Source: Helochares maculicollis (lineage: Eukaryota > Arthropoda > Insecta > Coleoptera > Hydrophilidae). From it: a stretch of DNA of 64,000 nt. The stretch spans positions 1 through 64,000 of the forward strand of contig JAWQRO010000007.1 in assembly GCA_033557835.1 (NCBI GenBank), in the 5' to 3' direction. Shown here in pieces: positions 1 through 11,570 of this stretch. Numbering within the stretch: position 1 is the stretch's first letter; each line of letters starts with the position of its first letter. Position numbers and translations under genes: made by a program. The notes below the pieces were generated by a model that ran no database searches, was not told the origin of the DNA, and was given only the letters and a program-made list of their open reading frames with translations.

Positions 1-2534
1 TTGCAAACCAATTTTGGCATTGTCGTTCGCTCAATACATCTTCTCCATACACTTCACGTAATTTTCGCCTTGCTTGAACTGCATTTTTACCTTTTCGGTA
101 ATAAAAAAGTAAAATATGCCGAAAATGATGCTTTCTATTTTCCATCTTTGATAAAGCACAAAAAAACTATTGCAAAGAATTTCACCAAATTTTTAACAAA
201 CAAGACTTACTATACCTGACCTGTCAAAATATATAACTTGTATGCGACTTAAGTGTGAAGTTGGCTGTAAAATATGATTGGCTCTATCTGTTGGGAAAAA
301 ACCGAAATTACGTTCCGAACAACCTTTGAGAGATTAAATGAAAATATTTTTTGCACTTGTCTCTTTAAAAAAATTTATACAGTTAGTGCAGGTGTTAAAT
401 GCAAAAATATTAACAAAGAAACCACCATATTTCATACTACAAAGGTTCGGGTTTTGTTTTTTTTGTTTTGTAAAAATGGTAGGCGAAGACAAGCTTATTA
501 ATAAATACCAATAAATGCTACGGTACCCCCAAAATGTGTGGAAAGATGTTGCGCACCAAAATTAGATTCCATCTGGGCGGATATATATATATAAGATTCT
601 GTGTCGATTAACTAGTAACATGAATTAAGTCTGAACAATGATCAATATTTTTAGTACAGTTATGTAATGCTAAACCTATTCTAACCGTGATCGTTCCGAG
701 CACAGGTAAGTTTCGAAAGTAGTGATTTACGTTGTATTAACACTCACCATAGCAGCTCTAATTTATCAAAACATTTGTTTCTCTCAACAAATTTGACAAC
801 CTTATAAATAATTTTATTAACTTGGAATCAATCAAAGCACTGTCGAACTATTTTTGCTGTTCCTTCCGGATATTGCACTTTTTGCTAATTGAATAAAATG
901 CCGTGTAAGAATCTAGTTAGGAATCGAAGCCATTAAATATTTCCATTTATTTTTTGCTTTATTTTATGAAATGTCAAAATGCTAAGTGATTGATTAGTGG
1001 ACTGTGAGGCGTTTATATTTTAGTAAGAACCTTATAACTAAATATACTTTGGGGAACTCGTGCCTACATTATTACAAAATATACTTTAGGCGATTAATTT
1101 TGGAACTACGTTAATAAGGTTCAACGTTTTTCAAGTGCATTGGCTATAAAAACTGGCTCTTGTTAGGAACGGTTCTTTCTTCCATGTACCTGCTGGTAAT
1201 CATGTGTATTTAAGTTACGTGGTGATTCGCATCTTTATACACAGAACTGTCCTCTTTTGTGCGTCTTTTAGTCAAATGGTTAAATTTTTTAGTTTAGCAA
1301 TTTGCTGCTATTGTTTTTTTATCATTTATTTAAAACGCGGTCGATGGTTGAGAATTGGCGTGTTGATGGAAGACCACCTAGTAATGAAACAGCTAGTTGA
1401 GGATGCCCATAAAAACGACATTACAGAAAATAAATTCGAAGGCATTTAATGGTGACGTTAAAATAGCGTACTTTAGATAAAATCATTCAATTATTGTGGA
1501 GATTAATCAGCGGAATGTGGTGTGCTGGAACCCAATGGAGATGTGGTAGGCGGGTCTTGATGATGCGCACATCCAATCGGAGGGCGGGAATCTCTGCCAC
1601 GGCAACTGAGATCATAATAATGTGATATCAAAAGCGCGCGTACCGAGACGATGAGCTTTGCGCTTGTGCCGCGAGCGGGAATCGAATCATCCAGTTGCCT
1701 ATTGTACGTATATAGGTTATTGGGGGCAGGAGGTTTGATAACGGAGGCCTTCCTACCATTCAGTAACTTCCAATCAAAATAGCATTCCTTTATTACTAAC
1801 GATACTTTTAAATCTATGTCAGTTTTGCACGGTCAATAAAGTACAACGCATAATTCCGAATGTCAAGACAAGAAAAACTGAGCGCATTTTTTGTATGCTC
1901 TTCTTCAAGCAAGATCTTCCAACATTCATGGGCTTTTTATACGGGAAAGTACGTCTGAACAACAAAGCAAATTATGTCTACCTGCTCGCAACGTAAGACG
2001 AGGAGGCGAAATCGTCGAGCTCAAATGTGGTCATAACTCGTGTCCTGTCTTGTTTAATTGCTTTATGTAGAGATTTTCCTACTTGTGCTCACTCCTCTCT
2101 TCAGTTTCAACTTCACACGAAACAATTATTAGAATTTTAGCGCTTATTACTTATATGGTGTTCCTACATCACCAACACAAGGAAAATTCTCAAAAATACT
2201 AGAGGTGATTGAATCTCAACTTACCAAATGTAATCAGTCATGTCACGTAGACATTGAGATAAAGCCCCCAATACTACTGCTACATGGCTACTACAGTTGG
2301 CTATTATAGAAGTACTAATTTTTACATTTCCGTATTGCCATTACGAAGTATAGTAAAGGAAATGTATTGTGATCAATCGATCTTGAGATTTTGACTAATC
2401 TCCATGTTTTGTGTGCTCCTGGAATTTATTGTGCCAATTTTTGACATACTCTCTGTGTGCGAAGGATCTCCCCCTCTTAACTCCCCCACTAACTCCACTT
2501 TTCACATTAAAAGTTAATGAAGTTATCTCCTAAT
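1..2534. other. A+T-rich non-coding DNA with one CpG-bearing patch
   Basis: No coding exon is supported. A patch at about 1500-1740 is richer in G+C, with several CG dinucleotides, a CCAAT word (1573-1577) and GGGCGGG (1582-1588) close together. A maximal-consensus donor CACAG|GTAAGT occurs at 705/706, with CTAAC 24 nt upstream. Either could mark a 5' untranslated exon or promoter but neither is proven. Short open frames near 274-501 and 1204-1449 have no recognisable features. Confidence 0.4.
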
Positions 2535-4010
2535 ATCTGTAAAATGCGTAAGATGCACCTTCGGCGCAGCCGATTCGAGCTTCGCTCTTCAATTAAGAGC
2601 GTTAACTCTTCCAACATCTAGAAGCATTCTGTTACTAAAATTAACCGTTTATTAAATGAAGTTAAATGAAATGAATCGACAACAACATTACTTCACATAT
2701 TAACAAATGGTGCCTTTGTTGCGTACAATAAAATGTCTTAGTTAACGCTATTAATGAAGGAATGATTTTTGATGTTAGAAGCTCAGATCGACGCTTTTAA
2801 TTGAGAACGAGGCTCGAAACGGCTGCGCCGAAGGCGCAGCTAAGACGTTGGAATGTTGGAAGACATTCGATGTATCTCATGATTCAAACAATAAACAAAA
2901 ATCAGATGAAGTTGAGGAATCTTGTATAATGAGTTGCAACTAGCGAATTAGCACTCGTACTTTTAAACTGTTTGAAATACTAAAACAGTACTTAGCTAAA
3001 TAGTAAACTTCAATCGAATCGCGACACAAAAATATAATGAATCAAGAAAGAAGCTATATTGCAACATTTACAAAAGGTGTAAACTGCGCCTTTGGCGCAG
3101 CCGATTCGAGCTTCGCTCTCAATTAAGAGTGTCAACCTAAGTTTCCAATAACCAGCAACATTTTACTTGTACGAGCGTCAACCTAATCTCCTAACTTTAA
3201 GAAACTTTCCGCTGTTAAAAGCATCAACCTAAGTTTCTAATTATCCAGAAATATCCGCTATTAAGAAAGTCAACTAAGACATTTCGTTAGATAACATAAT
3301 AACTCCATTTGTTAATACGTGAAGCAACATTGTTATTGATACATTTCTGTAAGATTCAATTTTTGGTAATAGAACGCTTGTAGATGTTAGAAGCTTAGGT
3401 TGGCGCTTTTAATTGAACAGCGAAGCCTGAATCGGCTGCGCCGAAGGCGCAGCTTACACTGTTTGTAGATGTTAGAATATAACTTCTCTTTCTTGATTAT
3501 TGCTATTTTTGGGTCGCGATTGAATTGGAATTTACGACTCAAAAGTATGCTGATTTTCGTTATTGTTTTGAATCGTTAACTATCATCGAATCTTGAGATA
3601 AAATATGATTAATCCAGAAAATTAACTTATCTTCTAATATTTTCAAAACTAGTAAGCTGCGCCCTTGGCGCAGCCGATTTGAGCGTTGCTCTCAATTAAG
3701 AGTGTCAAGTTAAGTTTCCAACAACTAGAAACATTCCGCTATTAAGAGCGTCAACCTAAGCTTACAACTTTCAGAAACATTGCATTGTTAAAACCAACAA
3801 TCTGAGTTTTTAATATCCTGACACATCCGCTATTATTATGAAAGTCAACTAAAACATTTTATAATACACCATTATAAGGTTCATTTAATAAAATGTTTGC
3901 TTACGTTTTTAGTAACCGAATTCATCTGGATATTAGAAGCCTAGGAGGACGCTTTTAATTGAAGAGCGAAGCTTAAATCAGCTGCGCCGAAGGCGCAGCT
4001 TATTCTTTTT
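2535..4010. repeat. Three tandem copies of a foldback (long inverted repeat) element
   Basis: Copies span about 2535-2865, 3030-3535 and 3640-4060, spaced 525-575 bp apart. Each has a left arm with GGCGCAGCCGATT(C/T)GAGC and TCAATTAAGAG, an A+T-rich centre, and an inverted right arm with CTTTTAATTGA and CGGCTGCGCCGAAGGCGCAG. Each right arm and two left arms contain a small perfect hairpin GCTGCGCC-loop-GGCGCAGC or a close form (3084-3100, 3656-3674, 2822-2840, 3435-3453, 3981-3999). Outer arm sequence also pairs: TCAAGAAAGAAGC near 3044 with TTCTCTTTCTTGA near 3483. There is no coding sequence. The right flank to about 4430 contains further partial copies. Confidence 0.8.
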
Positions 4011-4429
4011 ATAGATGTTTGAATATAAGTTCTCTTTCTTCATTATTAATATTCTTGTGTCGCGCTTCGATTGAGTTTGCGATTCGAAAGTATAAACAAA
4101 ACCTGATTTCGTTGAGTGCAATTCTAGAACAATTTTTCAAATGAAAAATAGTACCAGTTTCGCTAGTTGCAGCTTATTACAGCAGATTCTTCAACTCAAT
4201 CTGACATTCTTTTTTTTTTGAATCGTAAACTACTATTTATCTGCAGATAAAAATGCACCAACCTGCTCTTCTAACATCCAGAAACATTCCCTTATTAAGA
4301 AATATTTTATATATTTATATAATCATATTTTTATCTTGAGATTCGATGGTAGTCAAAAAAAAAAATCAGACTGAGTTGAGTAGCATTTTGTAACTGATTT
4401 TGAAACGATTTGGAAGTACGATCATTAGT

Positions 4430-7400
4430 TTCGCTAGAAGTTTATTTCATTCACGTCTTGTCGGGATTGTTGAGTGGAGGCCCTCGATATTTTTTACCTC
4501 AGTTTTCTGTATTCTACTTCCTATTATTGAACCAATCCAATCAGCTTATATTCGCGTACAATGAAATTAAACGCCAACGGAACCGAGGTCAGCTTATAAA
4601 AAAGATCGAACAACCGGGCATTTCTTTCTGTACTCATTAAACTCACGTTGGTATTGTTATTATGGTCGGGTTGGGTGCCAATAATTATGAGTTACAATTG
4701 GGTTGAAACGCAACACCGTCACAGACGAACGCTTTAGCCGGCCTTTTATTTCTAATTTAATTTGGCGGCCTTAATTCCAGGAAAGTCGTAAAACAAAGAA
4801 GAACTCGCTTACTCCGCGATTGGTTATACTTCGTCTGGATACGCCCAGAAATGTTATTGTTCGAGTTTTATCACCACCGGCTAAGATGCATGTATATGTA
4901 TAATGTTTATTCTTCCCCGCATTGATACGCGCCAAGATTACAAGCATGCATTCAATGTAAGCGAACATGCATATGCATCGTCCTGTGGAGCTAGACAGTC
5001 GGATCTGCAAGCAACTATGCCATGCCAAGTGAGCCTTGCCAGCAGCCGCTCCTTGAGTGGGCGTGAGAATGAATCTGGTAACACCAGGAGATCGACTATA
5101 TGTTATGGACGGATACTTAATAGTTGTGAACAATTTAATTTGCCAATGTATTCCCATCTTCTCCAGTACGAACATTTGAGTTGAATTCTGGAATCTAGCA
5201 AGGCGCAAAGTTTGAGAGGCAACTATACTTTGAACATAAATAGAAATAATTATAATTACGATTTGTGCTAGCATTTTACATAAAGATTACTGTCATGAAA
5301 ACAACCATTAAAATCATTGACATCAATTACTACATAAATACACATCACTATGGCACTCAAATTCTAACCTTTGGTTGATGGTTCCTGAGCTTTTTATGTT
5401 GTTAGAACTCAATAATTCTGTAATAAGAAAATGACAAGAGGTTCGAAAAATTTTAAAATATTTTAACGAAAAAACTGCTTTCTACCCTGAATGTCCTCAT
5501 GTCATCATTCGCCGATTATTTTCATAAAATAATTTAATTTCTTCGCCAAATGTTGCTTGAATAACTAAACACATCGATTCGATAATGTAAATATTTGTTA
5601 AAAAGCACAAAAAATATATTTAAAAAACAAAACATAAGCCTTTCCCTTGAAAATGAGAATGTGTGGAATACCAAAAATCTTCAATAACAAATGTCTTCCT
5701 CCAGTAACATTAATCAGTTTTTAATAAAATCAAAAATGTTTACTATGCTATTTTTTTAATACCCAGCTCAACAATGAGGTGACGACAGTAGTAGTGGCTC
5801 AGATAACTACTGTTGCAACAAATGAGAAAACTGAGACTAAAATGTTGCTTTAAAAATAATTATATTAATGGAAACTAGAAAATTGGTACGTAGTTACTCT
5901 TTTAAAAATTATAAACACATTTTTGCGTTGAAATCAAGGGCCGGGAAGGGTTGATTTTTGTAGAAATATATTCCTGATATTTTTCAAATTGTTGCCACTA
6001 CATCTGACAAATTTTTCTTAAATAAATGACTAGTTCATTTGCACGCCAGCCATGATTGGAAGTGTCTTAAAAATGCGAAATATTATTTAAGATTTACGAA
6101 ATTGGTCACATTAAAGTGAATTTGTCATTTTTAGTGGTGTGTATTTCAAATAAATATTTTATAGGCTATTTTTTCACTTGCAATTTGGATTGGAAAGTCA
6201 AAACCAGAACAACACTAGTTTACGAAACTAAAAGTAAACCAAATTATTTCCTATAGTTCAGCCATTATGATTGTTGGCAGACTTAGATCATTCGAAAAGA
6301 CAAAGCAGGAATATTTTTATGGTTATTTTTGTAGTACGCAGAGCAGATCAATGATTGCCATCTTAGAAACAATTGTCTCAAGTTCTAAAGACAGACTTGA
6401 GTAATTCATTTTGCAGTTAGATACATAGTGAATCTCTGATTTGGATGTATTCCAACTAATTGACATATACATCACAGAAAAACTGAAGCTTAATAAATGT
6501 TGATACAAAAATCATTATTCAAATAGTCGCAATCTACCAAAGTATTCTCACAAATCAGTAAAAAAAGTGTTCTAAAAAAAGAGTAGAAACATTGTTTGCA
6601 AATGTTTTTACCACAGCCGTTACGATAATGCACTTTGAAAGGGTCTTCAATGCGAAACGTTGCAACTTACGCTTATAACAAGAGAATAATAGTAAATTGA
6701 AAGCTATGTTTTTATAATGCAGAAAATGTAGCTTACATCCATATGGCATTCATCTAATTTGGCTCGCTTCCAAGTAATTAAATTTTGTTGGGTGTATTAG
6801 TCGAAATAATATAAAAATGTCAGGGTTGGAAGGACGCCAAATAACATTTCAAAGTTTTCACAATCTCTCCGAATAAAAGAACCTGTGTTTCATTGTTAAT
6901 GAAAGTTATCAAGAAACAATCATTTTCGTGCTTCAAAGAGAACCAGAATTAGACTCGCTGGTCATTTGCAGTCGGGCAACCAGCAACATGCAACGATCCC
7001 TATTAAAATTTATTTTCGAAACTTATATCTAGATGTGTGCAAAAAAAACTAACGATTCTCACGAATGATGTATCTATATGTATATATTTTTTATTACTTT
7101 TTCTGGGGAGCAAAAATATCATTGTGTATAATTGGTGTGATTTGTGTATAATTTTCTGAAGTTTAGCTACAAAGTTCGCGAGTAGGTATTACAATTATCC
7201 ACTTTCAGCAAATGAGCCGGTTTGATCACTGTCGAGACAGACGGACTGCTGTTAGACCTCGCCAGAACAACGTTAATTATAATATTTAAAGAAAATTTCA
7301 TTTTAATACTCTTTAACATATATTTTGTAACTGCTGTATTTCAGATGCAAGACAGTTTTTATAAATAATAGAAGACGCCATATTTGTGGCCGTAAAAATG

Positions 7401-8659
7401 GTATCATACATATAAAATCGATTTAAAAGTAGTCGATATAAACGATGATGAACTTAATCAGAGTTGGGAATCGCAATACTCGTCTCCGTGAGATCGATAT
7501 AGATCAGTATTCAATACTGTCCGATCAGATCATTCATCTCCAGGTGAAACTAATTGATTCTATTTTCAAAGTTGACATCGCAACAAACGGTCTATTTGGA
7601 AATATTTGATTTCAGAGACCTCCTCCATGCTGATTTATTTCTGGTATCCTTATTACCGTTCGTGAAATACGTTATTATTTATTTGTTATTAAACGATCGT
7701 GATCTCATAATTATATAGAGTAACTGATTTATTTATTAGCGACCAATGTGCTTAAAGTAACTGTACCATAACGTCACGTCTTCTAGGTTTATTTAAATTA
7801 AATTAGTACTCGATTTGCGAGTAGAGAAATGAAGTTGCCTTTTCATTTATTAGGCTTATTTTTTGACAATTAGATAACTGTTTTACTTGAAAGAGGAGGG
7901 GCGAGCAAACGCCCATGATTCTTATAGTTGTTATTTATTTTTGTTTAAAACTATTTGATATATGTTTCAGTGTATACTTAATTTTCTTGATTTACAGCGT
8001 TATTCAAAATTTCAGAGCTTAACTGCTTTGAAAGTATGTGGCTAAAATGTAGCCGCTGCATTTTTAAATTCCTCCTTTTTTCAACTATGACACAAACTTT
8101 CTTCTCATCATGTTAATTGCATAATCGGGATGTACTTTTGCGTTGTGAAGATACATCTTTGATACAAAAGCTATAACGTGGGTCAAACGACTGCTTCGAA
8201 AACATTTGACATTTAAAATGGAGATTTCTATACAAATTATTTGTATATGAAATTATATCATTTTTGACTTATTTAATATTTTACATTGCTGTACCATAAA
8301 ATATTTTTAAATTATTTGGGGTGTCCGAAATAACGAAATTATGTCATATTTAATAGATCCTTTCAAAGTGCTCGTATTTTGTAAGTGAATTACTCTATAC
8401 ACACATACATTTATTTACTACACTCAACACACATCAGTTATTTTATTTAGAAAAGCTCCCAGAGGGTGTAACAGTCTTTAGATTATTTCATCTTTATATC
8501 CTGATGACCTAATGATAATCTAATATCTGTAGTATTTTCACACTTCGATTGATTTATGTACATTTAAGTTTCAGCAAATTTCAAGTTATCTGGGACACTT
8601 CATTTAATGTAATCCAATTTAACCACTTTTAAGTAATTTTGAACATCGATTTTTTTAAG
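4430..8659. other. Non-coding DNA upstream of the 8660 exon
   Basis: The first part (about 4430-5200) is richer in G+C than the flanks, with blocks that look less drifted (for example around 4640-4760 and 4980-5100). It may hold regulatory or untranslated sequence. From about 5280 to 8659 the DNA is strongly A+T-rich, with stops in every frame and no element recognised, ending in the acceptor tract of the 8660 exon. Confidence 0.4.
4771..5274 (-). CDS. Doubtful 167-codon open frame with signal-peptide-like start
   Basis: This minus-strand frame starts MLAQIVIIIISIYVQSIVAS, a hydrophobic stretch resembling a secretion signal. The rest has no recognised domain and an ordinary mixed composition with scattered Cys. 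The region has somewhat higher G+C than its surroundings, which makes chance open frames longer, and an overlapping plus-strand frame of 93 codons exists too. I give it low weight as a gene; the block could instead be a regulatory or untranslated region. Confidence 0.12.
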   Translation of the reverse strand: MLAQIVIIIISIYVQSIVASQTLRLARFQNSTQMFVLEKMGIHWQIKLFTTIKYPSITYSRSPGVTRFILTPTQGAAAGKAHLAWHSCLQIRLSSSTGRCICMFAYIECMLVILARINAGKNKHYTYTCILAGGDKTRTITFLGVSRRSITNRGVSEFFFVLRLSWN

Positions 8660-9439
8660 GTTGCGGAAAACCAGGATGAAAGTGTAGGCCTATGTAGATC
8701 TCCATATGAAGCAGTTGATCTTTCTTCTTATGAATCTGAAGAGCAAAATGAAAACGATGTTGGATGTAACGGTCGTGAGAATCGAGAAGATCTACATAAT
8801 GACGAAAACTCCCCTATTGATTTTAGTTCTGTAAACAACAATATATATGACAAAAAACCAGTGGCTATTGATTCAAATGGCCATACTTTAGATTTAACTA
8901 CAAGAACACATAGTAATACAAATGATGATGACTTTGAAAGCGTATCCCTTGAGGATGAAGAAATTGATGACGAATCACGCACTGCTACACCCACGTTACC
9001 AGATTCCAGCAGAGAGAGCAAAATACTCAATTTTGCACAATTATTACAATTAACAACTTTCCAACGTTTAACAGCTAAACTCAATTCAATGATATTGTCT
9101 AACGAGGCAGAAGAGCAGCCAGTAGCAGGGCCTAGTAATTGGCGCAAGCCAAGTAATAGTGAAATTATGAACCACTTGGTCATAGTTTATACACATTTTA
9201 AAAATTATTTATTCCCACCAAAAGAAAATGGCCCTAGTGGCCTACAGAACAATGAGAATACATCCAATCAAAATTTGCGGAATGGACATTGCCAAAGTGA
9301 CGTAGACGCTTTGGATCGCTCTGCGAGAGAACTTACTTTGCTATGTATGCGCAATTATTTAAAATCCGAGGTGTGGGATGAACTGGCGCGGGTAGTCAAT
9401 ACACAAACAAACGGGATGGATAGATGTCCGAATTCTAAG
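8660..9439 (+). CDS. Coding exon, acidic Asn/Ser-rich protein segment; possible upstream exon of retained/dead ringer
   Basis: An open frame runs 8639-9472 with no in-frame ATG near its start: the first is about 145 codons in. It is therefore probably an internal or last exon. An acceptor (T-run then AAG) ends at 8659, and a donor-like AAG|GTAAAG lies at 9439/9440, giving 260 codons in phase 0 at both ends. The product is rich in Asp, Glu, Asn and Ser. Three similar short motifs occur: AVDLSS (about residues 18-23), PIDFSS (52-57) and TLDLTT (76-81). An acidic run (about 87-102) follows, then two possibly helical stretches around LLQLTTFQRLTAKLNSM and DRSARELTLLCMRNYLKSE. I do not recognise a domain. 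Its strand and phase allow splicing to the 35021 exon, but reading on without splicing gives ten more residues and a stop at 9470-9472. It could then be the last exon of a different gene; an AATAAA lies near 9899. Coding nature is fairly likely; the gene assignment is inference. Confidence 0.6.
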
Positions 9440-11149
9440 GTAAAGTTGAGTAGACATTCTAATAGAAGATAGGCAAAATTTTAGGTTTAGAATTAATAGT
9501 TCTAATTCTTTGCAAAATTTAAGCTTGTCGATCAAGTACTATAAAATAGTTATGATAAATATCAAATATTTATGGCAACTATTTAATAGATCGCAGCATA
9601 ACTTTGTAGGTAGTTTGTTAAATGACAAAGATTTACATTAGATTTCGCCATTGTTTAAAGTTGTGGATTAGAAAGTAGGATTTGATTAATTTATTGGTGA
9701 TGGAGAGTAGTTATATCGGGCTGACCATGACAAACTTTGTGAATACTACGGTTAAATAGTGGATGATTCTTTTCCTAGTATTTTAACCAGAGAAAATTTA
9801 TTTTTACTACTAGTAGAATAGCCAACGATTGACACCAATGCAAAATTAATAGTGTTTTTACATGTTTGAGTTGGTAAGTTTTTTGTCTCTTACTATTTAA
9901 TAAATATGATTGCAAATTTATTTTTCTTCTTCAAGCGATAACTTAAAAAGATCAATTTCTATAAGGTACTGTAGTGATCTTTAAATGTTCTGAGTATGCA
10001 GTACCCTCAGTACACTCTTGTACACAATGCTTGGTGTGAACATGTCTAATAATGCACACTTTGCATATATCATCAACCGCAACGCACTCATACTGAAATT
10101 AATAGCTGAAGGTATAGCCCGCATATGCATAAAATGAATTTTAATTTAAAACGACCAGATTAAATTCAACCGACTGCGACTGTTACGTAAGCGCGAATAA
10201 ACGCTTTTTAGAATCGAGCTACCACAATATAGTAGAAGCAAAAGTTACAGACCGCCAACAAGCAACATACTATGCAGTAACAAGTTACGTACACCAGCAA
10301 CAAAAAGCTATGCATATTTAAAAATGCACAAAATATACAGAAAGCACAAGTACAACCACAATCGAAAAGCATTTAAGAATAAATCTTTTGGTAAGGTTTT
10401 GCTCCTGTGGAGATAAAATTTACCACCTTATTTTATAAATTCAATTATTCAAGAAGATGCATTGACCACATCGCATACAAAACAAATATTCAAATGTTGC
10501 TATAAATAGTTTGGTGACAATATTAAAATGGAACTGTATATTAATATGAATGTAATGTTGTAGAGGCACCCCGTCGCTTGCCATGATAAATCAATTCCCT
10601 ACATCGCAGGACTAATAGTGTCCTCGGTGCCCCACAGGGTTGGTGCATTATTTATGACAAATTTATAAATCTCAACCCACGCTGCCTCGTCCGGTTCCTA
10701 ACTTTTAAATCCACGTCCTCTTAAACTTCGATATCAGACTTATATCTTATACACAATCACCTTATCTGTTAGTATGATGAAGGAGATTTTATTTCTTCTA
10801 ACAAGGTGATGCTCGAAAACCCGTGTTCTTTACACTTTTTATTGAAACTTGTTTAATTTGTTATGAAATATTAAACATATTTGCGTTGGCCGAAAACACG
10901 ACCGAATGCTTTTACAAAACGTGGCCACAGTATACCAAGTCGCAATAAATTATTATAATGTTTATATCGTGAATTTAATGTGAAAGCAGAACGGGATCGG
11001 AATTTTAAATCTAATTTGATCATGAGAAATTTGCAAAATCAGAATATGTGTAAATATTGCTCTTGCTGTTATAAATGTGGGCATCTGATGAACACTTGCA
11101 TTATTATTTCTAATGAAATCCAGTCGCAATCTACGTGTAACACTCAGAA

Positions 11150-11570
11150 CGACAGAAAGACCGATCTTTCCGTTTAGCAGTATTTAATTAGTTTCTGTAA
11201 TATTCTTTTATATATTGTTCTAGAATACAATTTGGCTCTAAATTATGTATAATTTAGTATCGTTTTAAATTTTTTAAAATGAATCAAAGTATGTAACCAA
11301 TTTCGGTAATGATTTTTAAGTAATGCTTATTTTAGATTGTACATATGTATGAACAACAGAATATTCCCCCGGCTCAAATAATCTGGTCGAAGACCGATCT
11401 CTTCGTCCTTCTCAATTAATTTTCTTTATTTTATTTTATAAATTGTTCTAAAATGCAACTTCTTCTAAATTATGTGAAATTACAGAAGAGTCGTTTTTTG
11501 AATTGAATCAAAATCAGTTTAATAACGATTACATTATGCATATTGTTGTACAACGCACATGAAAATTTAA
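11150..11570. repeat. Divergent tandem duplication, about 240-bp unit
   Basis: The two halves share an ordered series of words: GACCGATCT, TTGTTCTA, TCTAAATTATGT, TCGTTTT and GAATCAAA. They start at about 11155 and 11393, so the offset is about 238 bp. Another GACCGATCTCTTCGT occurs alone at 27783. Confidence 0.5.

Noticed and set aside
4903..5184. 93-codon plus-strand open frame
   Set aside because: It overlaps another frame on the opposite strand in the same higher-G+C block; no domain or start context supports it.
8728..9183. 151-codon minus-strand open frame
   Set aside because: It is antisense to the 8660-9439 coding exon and its Ser-rich composition is the mirror of the Asp/Glu/Asn-rich sense frame.
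10980..11177. Cys-rich open frame resembling a zinc knuckle (CKYCSCCYKCGH)
   Set aside because: Cys/His spacing does not match CCHC or C2H2 patterns; it is part of A+T-rich DNA overlapping a local duplication.
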